Positions 13,156-23,440 of a stretch of DNA of 64,000 bases are shown here, piece by piece (the first letter of the stretch is position 1; every line of letters starts with the position of its first letter). This DNA comes from Prosopis cineraria (taxonomy: Eukaryota; Streptophyta; Magnoliopsida; Fabales; Fabaceae). The stretch is from assembly GCF_029017545.1 (NCBI RefSeq), contig NW_026555345.1:25705955-25769954 (forward strand), read 5' to 3'. The translations under genes and the position numbers were made by a program. The notes under the pieces are model-generated. The model did not search any database, was not told where the DNA came from, and saw nothing but the letters and a program-made list of their open reading frames with translations.

Positions 13156-13506
13156 TCAGTTTGCGATTTGAGATTTAACAGAAGAGGAGCATTTATCATC
13201 GCAGCCGTAGGTGGTATCAAGGCAACGACACTGTTGAGGAATGGAGAGAGTACAGGCACGGCCCTTACAAGCAGAGTGGCAACTTTGTGTGATATCCAAG
13301 CAAACGCATGAAAATGGCTCTGATTCGATGTTGTCGCAGGTGCAGTTGTCGCAGCAGGTATCGGTGGTGGACTTGATCACGTAGTTGGGCTCACCCTTCT
13401 CATTCACCATCTCTAATAGCAACGTGTTTGGATCAAACCGACTCTCCACAGTTGCAGCAGCTAAGAAGGCTGTAAGAAACAACACCATCCCTACTTTCAA
13501 ACGCAT
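13156..13506 (-). CDS. Divergent Bowman-Birk inhibitor, 116 aa
   Basis: Secreted double-headed serine protease inhibitor by family. Start chosen at 13506, which aligns with the other signal peptides; an upstream in-frame ATG at 13602 lies 5' of the TATA box. Residues 1-22 are the signal peptide, then Arg-Phe-Asp-Pro and a domain from Cys51. The first reactive loop (Cys57 to Cys67) has nine residues between cysteines instead of seven; aligned on Ser-x-Pro, P1 is Glu61, not Lys. The second loop has Leu87-Ser88. Only 13 cysteines are present: the ninth is replaced by Arg83 (codon CGT, one step from TGT), so its usual partner Cys76 is left unpaired. Trypsin inhibition by loop one is unlikely. The reading frame is intact, so it may be a neofunctionalised or early decaying copy. 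Confidence 0.88.
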   Translation of the reverse strand: MRLKVGMVLFLTAFLAAATVESRFDPNTLLLEMVNEKGEPNYVIKSTTDTCCDNCTCDNIESEPFSCVCLDITQSCHSACKGRACTLSIPQQCRCLDTTYGCDDKCSSSVKSQIAN

Positions 13507-13577
13507 CTCTCTCTTTCTCTGTGTTTTACTGTCTTTGTGTGTTGGAGTGGTGAGTGTATTAGATAGTGAGGACTCGC

Positions 13578-13585
13578 TATTTATA
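13578..13585 (-). promoter_or_regulatory. TATA box of minus-strand BBI gene
   Basis: TATAAATA on the minus strand, about 72 bp upstream of the chosen start codon. The same GCTTATAAATAGCGAGT context precedes the pseudogene at 16650. Confidence 0.75.
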
Positions 13586-13609
13586 AGCCGTGAGGGATGC
13601 AATAATTGA

Positions 13610-14494
13610 TTCTGCCTGGTCCATGAAGTAGGTTAGGAGATATAAACATTAAGAAAGTGGGCCTCACGAGAGTGTAATTAGTTTGATTTATGGAGATCGA
13701 AATTTGTTCTTAAAGCTTTGTCAAGAGATTCATTTGATTATAAGTAGATTAGGAGGCACTGGATTGCAGTAATACTTAGGATTTCATATCATCAACGTTT
13801 AAAACTTTATGCTTAATTATAAATAAATGAAACAGTAAGTTAAGGGCAAGTTTTATGAAAATGCATTTCAATCATTTCTCAATGAATTTGTGCCAATTTC
13901 TCCGGTAACTATTCAATTGAATCAACTATCCCTATAGTACCACTTGAGACACTGAACTATAGAAGGGAGGATCGAGGACACTCACTAGAACCGGATCCAA
14001 ATTGTAAAAAGGAAACTCTTTATTTATAGCTTATGAATAACAACTTTCATTGTTGATTTCATATTTTACATTGACAAAGATTTATGTGCTAATATAATAT
14101 AAAGTACATAATCTATATTTGCTGCAATACATACAAAACGCCAAGTTTTTATTTCAATTCAAGATTTTTAAATGAAACAAATTCCAAGTTAGTTAAAGCT
14201 CATTTGGAGCTGAGAACATTACTCGTAACTTGTCTGTCTGTTCATTGGGTTCCCTTTTTTTTTTTTAAATTTATTTCAACTACCTAGGTTATCTCTTACA
14301 AAGACGTTTAGGTTACGGAGGGAATATATATATATATATATATATTACAAAGAGGTTTCATAAATATCTTAATATAAAAATTATATTTTTATATATACAA
14401 TATAGATTTTGCGTTTTTTTAGAGCAAAGTATCTCATTCATAAGTTATAAATAATATGTTACGTTTTAAATTTCATATAATATATAGAATATAT
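13610..14494. other. Gene-free spacer with TA microsatellite
   Basis: No supported gene. A TA run sits at about 14323-14345. Otherwise low-complexity AT-rich DNA leading to the hAT insertion. Confidence 0.5.
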
Positions 14495-15345
14495 TAGGGG
14501 TGTTCAATCTGGACCCGTCCCGATTGGCCCGGTATCGTCCCGATCATATCGGGATGGGACTTTACGGGACGGGACAGGAAAGGGATTTGGGACGGGACAG
14601 AACACGGAATTATTATCGGGACGTCCCGTCTCGTCCCGAATATTATATATATTATTTTTTATTTTAAATATATTAATTATATTAATATAATTTATACTTA
14701 TATTAATTATATCAATTATAATTTTAATACTTACAATTCTCATTTAAAACTAAAGTGTTTTTATATTGATAATTTTAATGACATGGAGTAAACATGATGA
14801 TATCTTTTTTATAATATATTAATTATATTAATATAATTTATTCTTATGTCTATCTATTTAATAACTTTTATTTATAACATATTTCTTGCTTATTTTTAGA
14901 AGAGTAATTAGCTTAGTACATCTTCACTAAAGTAGAAGAACAATTTTTTGATGTTATGTTTGACTTGCCTGTTGTTACTAATCTTATAGCATAAAGATCA
15001 CTTATATTTTTTATTATAATATGTAGTTGTGATTAATATAATTCAATAATTAATTTTAAATTATTTTTATTTATGTACTTGTGTTATTTTGATTTTAAAC
15101 TTAATAAATTATATAATTTAAAATTTTAATAAACATTATTATTCAGATCTTTTTTCGATATTATTTCATTTATTGGGACGGCGGGACGTCCCGATCTTGT
15201 CCTGATCCCGTCCCGACTCTTAACGGGACAGGACGACTTTTGGGATGGGACGGGACACGGGATCAAAATTCAGTCCTGATTTTTTTTCGGGACGGGACAC
15301 GAGACGGGTGTGTCCCAATCCCGTCCCATCCCGTGAACACCCCTA
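14495..15345. mobile_element. Non-autonomous hAT transposon, 851 bp
   Basis: Perfect 12-bp terminal inverted repeats TAGGGGTGTTCA / TGAACACCCCTA are flanked by an 8-bp target duplication, GAATATAT (14487-14494) and GAATATAC (15346-15353), seven of eight matching. Both subterminal regions hold many copies of GGGACGGGAC or its complement, likely transposase-binding repeats. The interior is AT-rich with no transposase, so mobility would need a helper element. It lies between two minus-strand inhibitor copies. Confidence 0.92.
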
Positions 15346-16135
15346 GAATATACCTATTAAGTATTTAATTAACTAAATAATGTAATATTCATAAATAGAG
15401 AAAAGGAAAATATACTTAAAAACTAGAAAGACTAATTGTTTATAGATAAAAATGTCAAATTTCTGAAATAAAAAAATAGAGTGTATAATCATGTAGTTGG
15501 CAATTAATGAGACGACTGTGCCAACACACTGCATTGGCCACGTTCTTGACACTAACTTGAACAATGACACTTCTAATACTATACGTACCCATCCTATTTT
15601 ATTTATTGGACAAAATTTTAAAATTTTATTTGACTTTGAATACGGTAAAGAGAGTACGTATGTAATAGTTATCTCTTTTTTTTTTTTTATTGCTCCTCTT
15701 TAATCTATCATAATGATGTTCTAACACATCATCACCTGCCTTCTTCTGAAAAGTGTGGGTTTGGTTATCAAGTAATAGAATTACTGCCTCATTGCTTCAT
15801 CACCACTCGCCCGTTCTCAAGAGCAGTATGGTAGGGCTGTCTTTCTGTCATATCAAATTTTTTTGCATTCGGTGAAAATTTAAATGGGCTTTTCTTTCTT
15901 CTTAAACATCTCATGGAAAGAAAACTGAATGATGAACTTATTAGATCTATTCTAATCCTTAAAACTTATGGCAAACAAGAAATTGCACTATTCACAACAG
16001 CACTAGAGGTTGCTTGATGAAGGCAATGTGGGTAAGCCATCTTTATTAATTATGCCCAATCTGGTTATCTTTGATGAAAATGGAATGAAACTACATTACA
16101 TGAAACTCAAGGTAATTATTAAGCCATCTTTATAC
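15346..16135. other. Spacer with no gene seen
   Basis: Short open frames on both strands have no family resemblance. AT-rich and unremarkable. Confidence 0.5.
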
Positions 16136-16440
16136 CAGTTAAAAATTAGACTTTTTATATCAGTGAAATTTTTCAAGTAAGCATAAGAAGTAGATTCTGC
16201 TAATAACAGAGAACGTCTCCCCCAAAATATTCAGCCACTTACTTAAGCGACAAAAATATTTATCATTCATGCCAACTTTAGTTGATTATACCGTTATTTT
16301 TAATCAATATTAAACGTAACTTCTGTAGTAGTGATTACTTAACAAAACTATATAATTATATTAATCATGGGCATTTTCTCCATCTCCATTTAAGAGCCAC
16401 TTTGCGGATTATTCATTTCCCTTCTTCATCCAATAATTTT
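16136..16440. repeat. Dispersed repeat R1, copy 2
   Basis: Second copy of the repeat at 10771-11150, shortened by an internal deletion near 16235. It replaces the 3' half of the inhibitor pseudogene whose homology begins at about 16441. Confidence 0.65.
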
Positions 16441-16650
16441 ATCTGAGCAATAGCATGAATATGGCTCTGACATGATGGTGCAGTTGTCGCAGCAGGCATC
16501 GGTGGTGCACTCGATCACTTAGTTGGGGGAGGGTTCATCCTTCTCATTCACCATCTCTGACAGCAAAGTCTTTGGATCAAACCAACTCTCCACAGTTGCA
16601 GCAGCCAAGAAGGCCATCAGAAACAACACCGTACCTGCTTTCAAACCCAT
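16441..16650 (-). pseudogene. Truncated BBI pseudogene
   Basis: Minus-strand sister of the gene at 13156-13506. From ATG at 16650 it encodes a normal signal peptide and the N-terminal segment, then a TAA stop at 16521-16519 where the sister has Tyr. A 6-nt insertion (two codons, Ser-Pro) lies just before. Beyond the stop, inhibitor codons continue through Cys-Cys-Asp-Asn-Cys and a first loop lacking its opening cysteine, and then give way to repeat R1 at about 16440. The second inhibitory head is absent. Promoter and leader are still well kept. Confidence 0.88.
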
Positions 16651-16726
16651 CTTCTTTATCGATCTCTCTGTTTTACTGTCTTTACTTTGTGTGTTCGAGC
16701 GTCGAGGTTTTAACGTGAAGACTCGC

Positions 16727-16734
16727 TATTTATA
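16727..16734 (-). promoter_or_regulatory. TATA box of BBI pseudogene
   Basis: TATAAATA on the minus strand, 77-84 bp upstream of the pseudogene ATG, in the same context as the box at 13578-13585. Confidence 0.7.
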
Positions 16735-16739
16735 AGCCG

Positions 16740-17548
16740 TGCTAACAAGGCAGTGGCTTCTAATGTGTCTTTTAATAAAGTCCTTTCTAATGTCCGTTTT
16801 TGATCCTGACTTTTTCTTTCTCTGTTTTTTTTTATTTTTATTAACTTCTACATAAAATAAGAGATATTTTGATATATTAAAATTTTGGAATGGTAGGGTT
16901 TTATTTTTGAAAAAAAAAATTCACTTTGAAAACCATATAAAAAATGCATTCACATTAAAATTTTCACAAGCAAGCAGGGCTTGCACAAAAAATTTTACCA
17001 AACTCAAGAAAAAATTTTCATTCATAACTTGATTGAAAGAGTACATAAGGGGGTTTTTTTATAGACAAGACAATAAAAGACTTTAGAATCCCTAACTCTA
17101 GATGACTCCCTTCATAATGGCGTCATCTCCTCAAAAAGAAAGATTCTTTATTTTTTGGAGATTCAACAATAATTGCTAGATAAGAGAATTCAAAAACTTT
17201 CTTAATAACTAAAGTCTTGCTTGCTAAGTCAAATCATCTAATAAAATCATAATAATGAAAAAAAATTAGCATTAATAAAGCTGAAAATCAAAAACGAAAA
17301 CAATTAAGTCTTAAAATTTAAACTTAGAACAAAATAAGAAACAATTCAAATTCGCATTGAAGACTTGAAAATGATAGAGATCAGGCCTTCTCTCTCCTCA
17401 TTCATGATCATAAATGGTGCCTTCTCATCTTCAAATCAAACCATAAATGACATCCCATTCTTAATCAAAATAACCCTTAAGCTTATTTAACATATGGTGA
17501 ATTAAATAGGCTTAGGTCTTCACCAATTGGACCTATATTTTCATGAAC
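16740..17548. other. Spacer, possibly retroelement-derived
   Basis: No gene. The stretch around 16960-17110 contains words such as GCAGGGCTTGCAC and would fit part of a long terminal repeat of the element suspected at 17549-17800, but no matching second LTR was found. Confidence 0.35.
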
Positions 17549-17800
17549 TTAAATCTTTAATGTTGTAAGCAAGTGTCGACCTTTGTCATTGGGCTTGTTG
17601 GACATATGAAGCTCATTAAAGAACATGAGCTCAAGCTCTCGGACTTCTTTAATGAGATCAATTTGGGCCTCTCTCATAACTTTAGTTTGAGCCCTAGTCA
17701 TTAAACCTCTTATGCTTTGCAGTGGATCCTTGGGCACATTAGGCTTGAATTCTTAGACTCTCTTTGGGCTTGGCACGCCTACTAACTCCTCTTGAGCCTT
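17549..17800 (-). mobile_element. Possible Ty3/gypsy retrotransposon trace
   Basis: A 62-residue minus-strand open frame contains Gly-Leu-Met-Thr-Arg-Ala-Gln followed by a charged helix-like run. This resembles the G-P-(I/M)-T-R-(S/A)-(R/Q)-A-K motif found in many plant gypsy polyproteins. Codons upstream on the minus strand are interrupted. No protease, reverse transcriptase or integrase motif was found nearby, so the assignment is tentative. Confidence 0.4.
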
Positions 17801-18039
17801 AATCACGTACTTTTTTTTTATTATGTTGGCCATGCTCTATGTGTGGTCTATCATATTATTTATAACATTAGTTGAAAGTTTAAGAAAGTAAGTTGTAAAT
17901 CGCAACCAAATTAATAAAAAATAATTTATTATAAATAAAAATTATAGTCTATTATTGATATTTTAATAATTTAAAATTTATAATTGTTATTAATGTTTTT
18001 ATAAAATCCTTAATTATCATATTTCCCATTAAGCTAGAA

Positions 18040-19450
18040 AAAAGAGAACTCAGTTGATTGAAGAAAGATGCGATGGACATTGGCTCCCAGTCGATAATTG
18101 CATGAAGAAAAGTAAATGACAAACAGTGGTCCAGGGTCTATTTCCTGACAAAGAATCTTCTTCGTACACTTGTTTCGGATATTATAATATTAAAAAAAAT
18201 TAAAATTATTTATATTTCCTTATCATAGGATCATCTAAAACGCCTATTTCCTATTCTATGTAGGTTTTAAAATTAAAAAGAAGGTTTTATAATTCTGAAA
18301 AATTATTGGGATATGTGTTATTAGTTTTTATTTTAAGGGACGTTTGTGTGAATTTCAAAATTATATAAAGAGATGAAGTACGTAAAAATTGTATATAGTG
18401 TTCACGTATCGTATGCGTTATCAATTCATTCTATCTCTATCTATCTTCTTACACATATACACTTTCACCACAAAAAATAAAGTACATAAATTTTTGTGGA
18501 AAAATGTAAAACACAAAATACTTGTCTTTAATGATGTTTTTCTTTGCAAAAAATTTATTTAAAAATATAGAGTTTAAATCAACCACAAAACGTGCTAATA
18601 GAGAAACAACTGTTTTCTTTGATCTACGAGATTATAAAATGTTCTCCCTCCAATGTAAAATACAAACATTTTCCCTTTGCTAATCTTAATTCAAAACATG
18701 GGTAACATAGTATATGTAACTTTTTTTCATTTTATTCCTTGCGTTTATTAGCCTAAAAATTTATATAAATATATCTCTCACTTATCATAGTATGTATTAG
18801 TAATTGCATAATTGGGATTAGGGGTGCAAAAAAAGTTAATATATATTTTTATTGGGAATGAATATTTTATTGATATCTGAATTTTTTCTAAAAACTACTT
18901 ATATTTTCAAGCTGTAGAGATACATAATTAGTTAGATTCTAATTATAGGTAAAATTAATTAACTTCTTCACAATTTTTATAAAAAGGTAGTTAATATTTT
19001 TAAATTTGTACAAAAATATTTGATTTTTGAATTCTTCCCATCACTAAAATTAATTATCACACTAAAGAATGTTTAGGAAATATAACTTGGTGCGGTCAAG
19101 AAATTAAGATCCATAATATTGAAAAAAAATAACTACTACATCCTTATTTTTTGTTTAGGATTAAATGGGATTTTAAAAATTTATTCTATAATTGAGACTG
19201 AAAAAGTATATAATTAAGTGGACGCCTCCAATGAATTTTGTTTTTTGGCAACCAATATCAGCAACAAAAATTTGCTTTGCTACAATTGGAAAACTGTGAT
19301 TGGCACGTCACAGGTCTAGTTTTGCATTAATGAATGCCTTATTTATTTGAATTTTTTGACACGAGAAGATCCGATCTTATCCACCAATCATGTACGTTTG
19401 CATGCCAGAAAACCAAGAGAGGGACATTTTCGAATATTGTCGACGTTAGC
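18040..19450. repeat. Diverged copy of array segment (compare 31120-32150)
   Basis: Two stretches match the tandem array: 18048-18185 (shared words CAGTTGATTGAAGA, CCCAGTCGATAATTGCA and TGTTTCGGATATTATA) and 19362-19440 (shared GATCCGATCTTATCCACCAA). The same pair occurs at 31130/32040, 38410/39330 and 44160/45090. Here it lies upstream of the inhibitor gene at 21043, tying the gene-free array to inhibitor-flanking DNA. Confidence 0.7.
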
Positions 19451-19454
19451 TGTA

Positions 19455-19960
19455 GGCATGTTCACGGGATAGGATGGGATAAGAACACTTTTAAAAAATA
19501 GATTGAGTCTGAATTTTTATCTCGTATCTCATTTTATTTTGATAGTCATCTTATTTTATTAGGAAGCAGGATGAGATGGAAACGTCCCGTCATCCCAATA
19601 AATGGAGCAATGTTAGAAAAAGATTTGAATAATAGTATTCATTAAAATTTTAAATTATATAATTTATTTAGTTTAAAATAAAAAATACATGTACATAAAT
19701 TACAACATTTTAAAGTCAATTATTAAATTACATCAATCACAACTACAAGTGTATAACACATTGTGATAGCAATTACAAGTGACCGATCTCTTGGCTATAA
19801 GAACAGCAACAACAGACAAGTCCAGTATAATATTAAATTATTATTTTTTTACTTTAATTAAAATATGCTAAGATAATTATTTTTTTAAAAATAAAGTAAG
19901 AAATATGATATAAATAAAAATTATAAATAAATAGATATAAAAGTAAATGTGTTAATATAA
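19455..19960. mobile_element. Decayed, inverted copy of the hAT element
   Basis: Reads like the reverse complement of the right part of the element at 14495-15345. It starts GTTCACGGGATAGGATGGGAT, continues through CGTCCCGTCATCCCAATAAATGGA, and then follows the AT-rich interior to about 19960. The GGGACGGGAC repeats are mostly mutated and the other end is missing, so this is an older, truncated insertion. Confidence 0.75.
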
Positions 19961-20950
19961 CTACTCTTCTTAAAATGAAGAGCTTTGCTCTTAGAAATTG
20001 GACCGTCTCCTTTAACTTTCTTTGTAATGATAATAGCACTTTTATTAAAGAAACGTTTAGTATAGGTCATCTTAAGACTGATTCTTTTGCTTCCTTTTAC
20101 CATATAATGGGAGGGGGAACTGTGAAAGGAGTTAATTAACCCTTTGGGGGATTGTACAGTTTTCTAATTTAATAATACTTCTTTTCATCCAAAAAAAAGT
20201 CACCCAAACGGAGTCTACATCCTTATTATGAATATTTTCATACTCCTTATAAGGACAAGCGTATAGTTGGATTGAAAAGGATCATGTACCTTTATAATAT
20301 GTAGGGTCGGTAATTAGGATCGAGTTCATTTGACTAACCTTTTTAAGTCTAAAAATAGCAAGGACTAGGCTATTATTTAAAAAAATTAATAATTATAACT
20401 TAAAAGGGTCAACCTAATGGTTGTAAAAATAAAAGAGCTGGCTCTTCATTATTATTGTTTTAAAAAAATTAAGTCTAAAAAATAAAGACTAACTAAAAAT
20501 TTAATATATTTGTCAATGAAAAGGCTTCAGAAGAAAACAAATCAAATTATATTGATATTGATATATAATAATGATAATGATAATCTTTAAGATTTTGCTG
20601 ATTATATGCCAGAAAAGTCTAATTTTTTTTATGCTGATTTTGAGGTTATTATTTGATTTTGATGTTCCAATAAATTATCAGGATCCTCATCAAGATGGCG
20701 TTGAAATTGGTTCCTATGCAATGAACATATAACTAAAAATCTCCACCATGTGTCCTGGTTTGCATGAAAATCACCCACGTTTGTAATTTTGTAAACAAAT
20801 TTAAATAAAACACAAGCGTTGCATAAAATATATTTTATAAATATCACTTTATAAAAATTAGCTCTCACCCGGTGGAGGCTCATCCTTAACAGTGGACCCT
20901 AATCTGTGTAGTTGTGAATAACGTGGCATTCTATGATCCATCAAATCGGC

Positions 20951-20959
20951 TATTAAATA
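20951..20959 (+). promoter_or_regulatory. TATA-like box of BBI gene 21043
   Basis: TATTAAATA, followed by AAGCCTTTCTTT, is shared with the gene at 25297, which has the better TATAAATA. The box lies about 85-90 bp upstream of the start codon. Confidence 0.65.
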
Positions 20960-21042
20960 AGCCTTTCTTTTTGCTCGTCTTTGTACACACATCAAAATTT
21001 TCAACACCCAAATCCCCTTAGAGAGAGAAAGAGAGAGAGAAG

Positions 21043-21405
21043 ATGGGTTTGGGCAAGAAGACGATGATGAAGGCAGGTCTGGTTCTGTTCCTGATGGCCT
21101 TCACTGCGACGGTGGAAGCTCGGTTCGATCCAGACACCTTCCTGGCTCAGCTGATGAAGGAGAATGGGGAACCAAACTACATGATCAAGTCCACCACCAC
21201 TGCCTGCTGCGACAACTGCGCCTGCACAAAGTCGAACCCACCTCAATGTCAGTGCTTTGACTGGGGAGAAACTTGTCACTCTGCTTGTAAGGCTTGTTTC
21301 TGCTATCTAATCTACCCTCCAAGGTGTCGTTGTTTTGATACCACCACCTTCTGCTATGATAAATGCTCCTCTACTTCTGCTCAACCTCAGATTGCAGCAA
21401 ACTGA
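21043..21405 (+). CDS. Bowman-Birk protease inhibitor, 120 aa
   Basis: Secreted double-headed inhibitor of serine proteases, presumed to act in the apoplast, the vacuole or against herbivore gut enzymes. Residues 1-26 form a signal peptide (Lys-Lys, hydrophobic core, Val-Glu-Ala before Arg27-Phe-Asp). The inhibitor domain runs from Cys55 to Cys108 with all 14 cysteines in family spacing. Reactive site one is Lys63-Ser64 inside Cys-Thr-Lys-Ser-Asn-Pro-Pro-Gln-Cys (trypsin type). Site two is Leu89-Ile90 (chymotrypsin/elastase type, with Ile in place of the usual Ser at P1'). The inter-head linker Phe-Asp-Trp-Gly-Glu-Thr is six residues. Single exon. The GA-rich leader and start context match other copies. 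Closest relative in the window is the gene at 25297. Confidence 0.95.
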   Translation: MGLGKKTMMKAGLVLFLMAFTATVEARFDPDTFLAQLMKENGEPNYMIKSTTTACCDNCACTKSNPPQCQCFDWGETCHSACKACFCYLIYPPRCRCFDTTTFCYDKCSSTSAQPQIAAN

Positions 21406-21511
21406 AGATGATTCATATTAATGATGTCATCATGTCATGTTTATGCGAACAACAGAGCCTGTTACTACTGTAGGCTTTGCTTTCTATATGTATGTGAACC
21501 TTCCCTTATGA

Positions 21512-21590
21512 AATAAACTATCTTGTGCCTTGCATGCTTCCCCGTTTGCTTGTTGCAAGCTGGTTACTTATGCGAGGACTTGATATTATT
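21512..21590 (+). terminator. 3'-end region of BBI gene 21043
   Basis: AATAAA at 21512-21517, then TTGTGCCTTGCATGC and the palindromic word pair GTTTGC...GCAAGC, here weakened by a mismatch. Nearly identical to the tail of the gene at 25297. Confidence 0.7.
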
Positions 21591-21609
21591 CTATCATCTT
21601 TTGTTTTCA

Positions 21610-22750
21610 TTATACTTCGACTTTGGTTCGCTATTTAATTTAACTTGCTTTGAATTTAATATTAAATGATTATATTGAAGGGAAAGTAGTGTCCGAGGAC
21701 CATAAAGTTAACAGGACTCTTCAATTATTTTTCAAAACGCCTTTAATAGACCCAAAGACATGAGATATCTCAACTCTTCGTGTGTTGTTCTCCCTTACTC
21801 AATTATCACGATTTTATAATATATGAATAATGAAGTTTATTATTTTGTTAGCAGAACAAAAAGTTTAATTTATCATCAACTTTCATGTGTACTCTATTGT
21901 ATGGGCAAATTATTCATCAACTTCTTTAAGAGTGCATCAACGTAAATTGCCAATATTATCATAATATGTGTGGTTGCCTTCAATTGTCATAATATGTGAT
22001 TTTATGAGATTGGATTCTCTAACTCCACCAGATTGATTGCTGAGAAGCAGTGAACAGCCTTACCAGATTGGACTCTCTTACTTATTCTCGCAGACACAAA
22101 AGGAATATTTTCTTCCATAATTAAGTTGAGATCAAGTCTAGGACGTACTTTAAGGATCTATGAGCATACAAAAAGATTATGCTTACAGATCATCAACAGA
22201 TCCTCACATCGGTAGAATATGAGTCACTTCTTTACCCATTAAGGCAGCCATTAATTTGTTTTGGCCACTTACATAGACACCTCTAAAATTAAAAACTAAA
22301 TAATCTCTCTTGACTCTTTTTAGGGGACTTTCCAGTCCTCTATTTATTTTCAAATTATTCACAGATCATATTTTCTAAAAATAAGAAATTGGGAAATTGA
22401 AGTGAAATATTCTCTGTAACATTGTTTTGATCAGGAAAGAATTGAGCAACTGTAAAATGAAAATGGAGCATCAGACAAAGGTGTGGGGTTCCACCCAGCT
22501 ATGCCTATCCACGTGTGATAAATACTTAGTACATATACGGCGTTAAAGATTCTTGGGAAAATCATTCACTGCTAAGTCTCCCATAAGCCATGACCATTCT
22601 TATTACCCAAAAGTCCCACCAAATGCTGAAATGAATCTGTGGTTGTATGATAGTAATATGTGAAGCAGAGATTTTGGAAAAACTGCTGCAATAAATTCAT
22701 GGTTTACTTAATCTACACCACAGTTTCATATATAAATACGAATACCTATT
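21610..22750. repeat. BBI 3'-flank module F
   Basis: No gene. The order of words (ATCTCAACTCTTCG, AATTATCACGATTTTAT, ATGTGTGGTTGCCTTCAATT, CATCAGACAAAGGTGTGG) recurs at 26220-27160 and 57350-58190, and partly in the array units. A CACGTG G-box lies at about 22511. Confidence 0.65.
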
Positions 22751-22754
22751 TTTA

Positions 22755-23110
22755 TAAATAAAAAATTAATCTTTTAGTCCTTCAACTTTTAATTCACTTG
22801 TAACGCAGTCCTTCAACTATAACTCGCTCCCTCAACTTTTGAATCACTTTCAAATTAGTCCTTAAACTTTTATTAATTTTTTTTCATTTTAGCTTATATC
22901 TCACATCAATAAGCAAGAGGAGGGTATTTTAGAATAATATATGAGCATTTTGTATCCCTCTTATTTGATAAAAAATTTTTAAAAAAATTAAAAAATAAAG
23001 ACCGAATTATAGGTGAATCAAAAGTTGAAAACATAAATTGCAACGAGTCATAGTTGAAAGATTAAGTTATAAGTGAATTAAAAGTTGAAGGATTAAAAAC
23101 TTAATTTTTC
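22755..23110. mobile_element. MITE with empty sister site, about 350 bp
   Basis: Long imperfect inverted repeat: TTTTAGTCCTTCAACTTTTAATTCACTTGTAAC at the left, complementary to GTTATAAGTGAATTAAAAGTTGAAGGATTAAAA at the right. It is flanked by TTTTTATAAATA and TTTTTACAAATA, a probable target duplication of about nine bases, which suggests a Mutator-like MITE. The uninterrupted sequence CTATTTTTACATATAACAATG is present at 23968-23988. Confidence 0.7.
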
Positions 23111-23169
23111 TTTTTACAAATAACAATGTATTTATTAAATATTATTTTCACGTACAAGAGTTAACTCTC

Positions 23170-23440
23170 AACTTTATTAACTTCTGCTATCATAAATGCT
23201 CCCCTTGATGTGCTAAACCTGCTGACTAGTACCTATTCATCAGTCACCCGCATGCTTTCATCACTCATGTATCTATAATCTTATATATATGTATGCAAAA
23301 CCTATTCATTTTGCATATTAAATAATGTTGTAACTTATATCTATCTTCCTAATGAAATAAAATATATATGTCTTGCATTCATGTGATTTGCTTTCTTGCA
23401 GACTCTTTGCTTGCAAGCTCATGATCTTTATTGGGGTGAG
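23170..23440 (+). pseudogene. BBI C-terminal and 3'-tail relic
   Basis: Begins with AACTTCTGCTATCATAAATG, the codons for Asn-Phe-Cys-Tyr-x-Lys-Cys at the end of the inhibitor domain with Asp changed to His, then runs through a decayed 3' untranslated region. AATAAA is at 23356-23361, followed by the conserved tail with GATTTGCTTTCTTGCAGAC and GCTTGCAAGCTCATGATC. The rest of the gene is gone; it was cut off where the preceding MITE and AT-rich DNA lie. Confidence 0.8.

Larger units (their letters stand above)
20715..22750 (+). repeat. BBI-containing duplication, copy 1
   Basis: Upstream sequence (from ATGAACATATAACTAAAAAT at about 20720), the inhibitor gene, its 3' tail and about 1.3 kb of 3' flank recur in the same order from 24846 to about 27250. 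The offset at the upstream word is about 4.1 kb. The downstream part also recurs at 57360-58260. Confidence 0.75.

Noticed and set aside
13507..13602. Longer start for the minus-strand BBI at 13602
   Set aside because: The upstream ATG lies before the TATA box at 13578-13585, and the added residues have no signal-peptide character; ATG 13506 aligns with the other copies.
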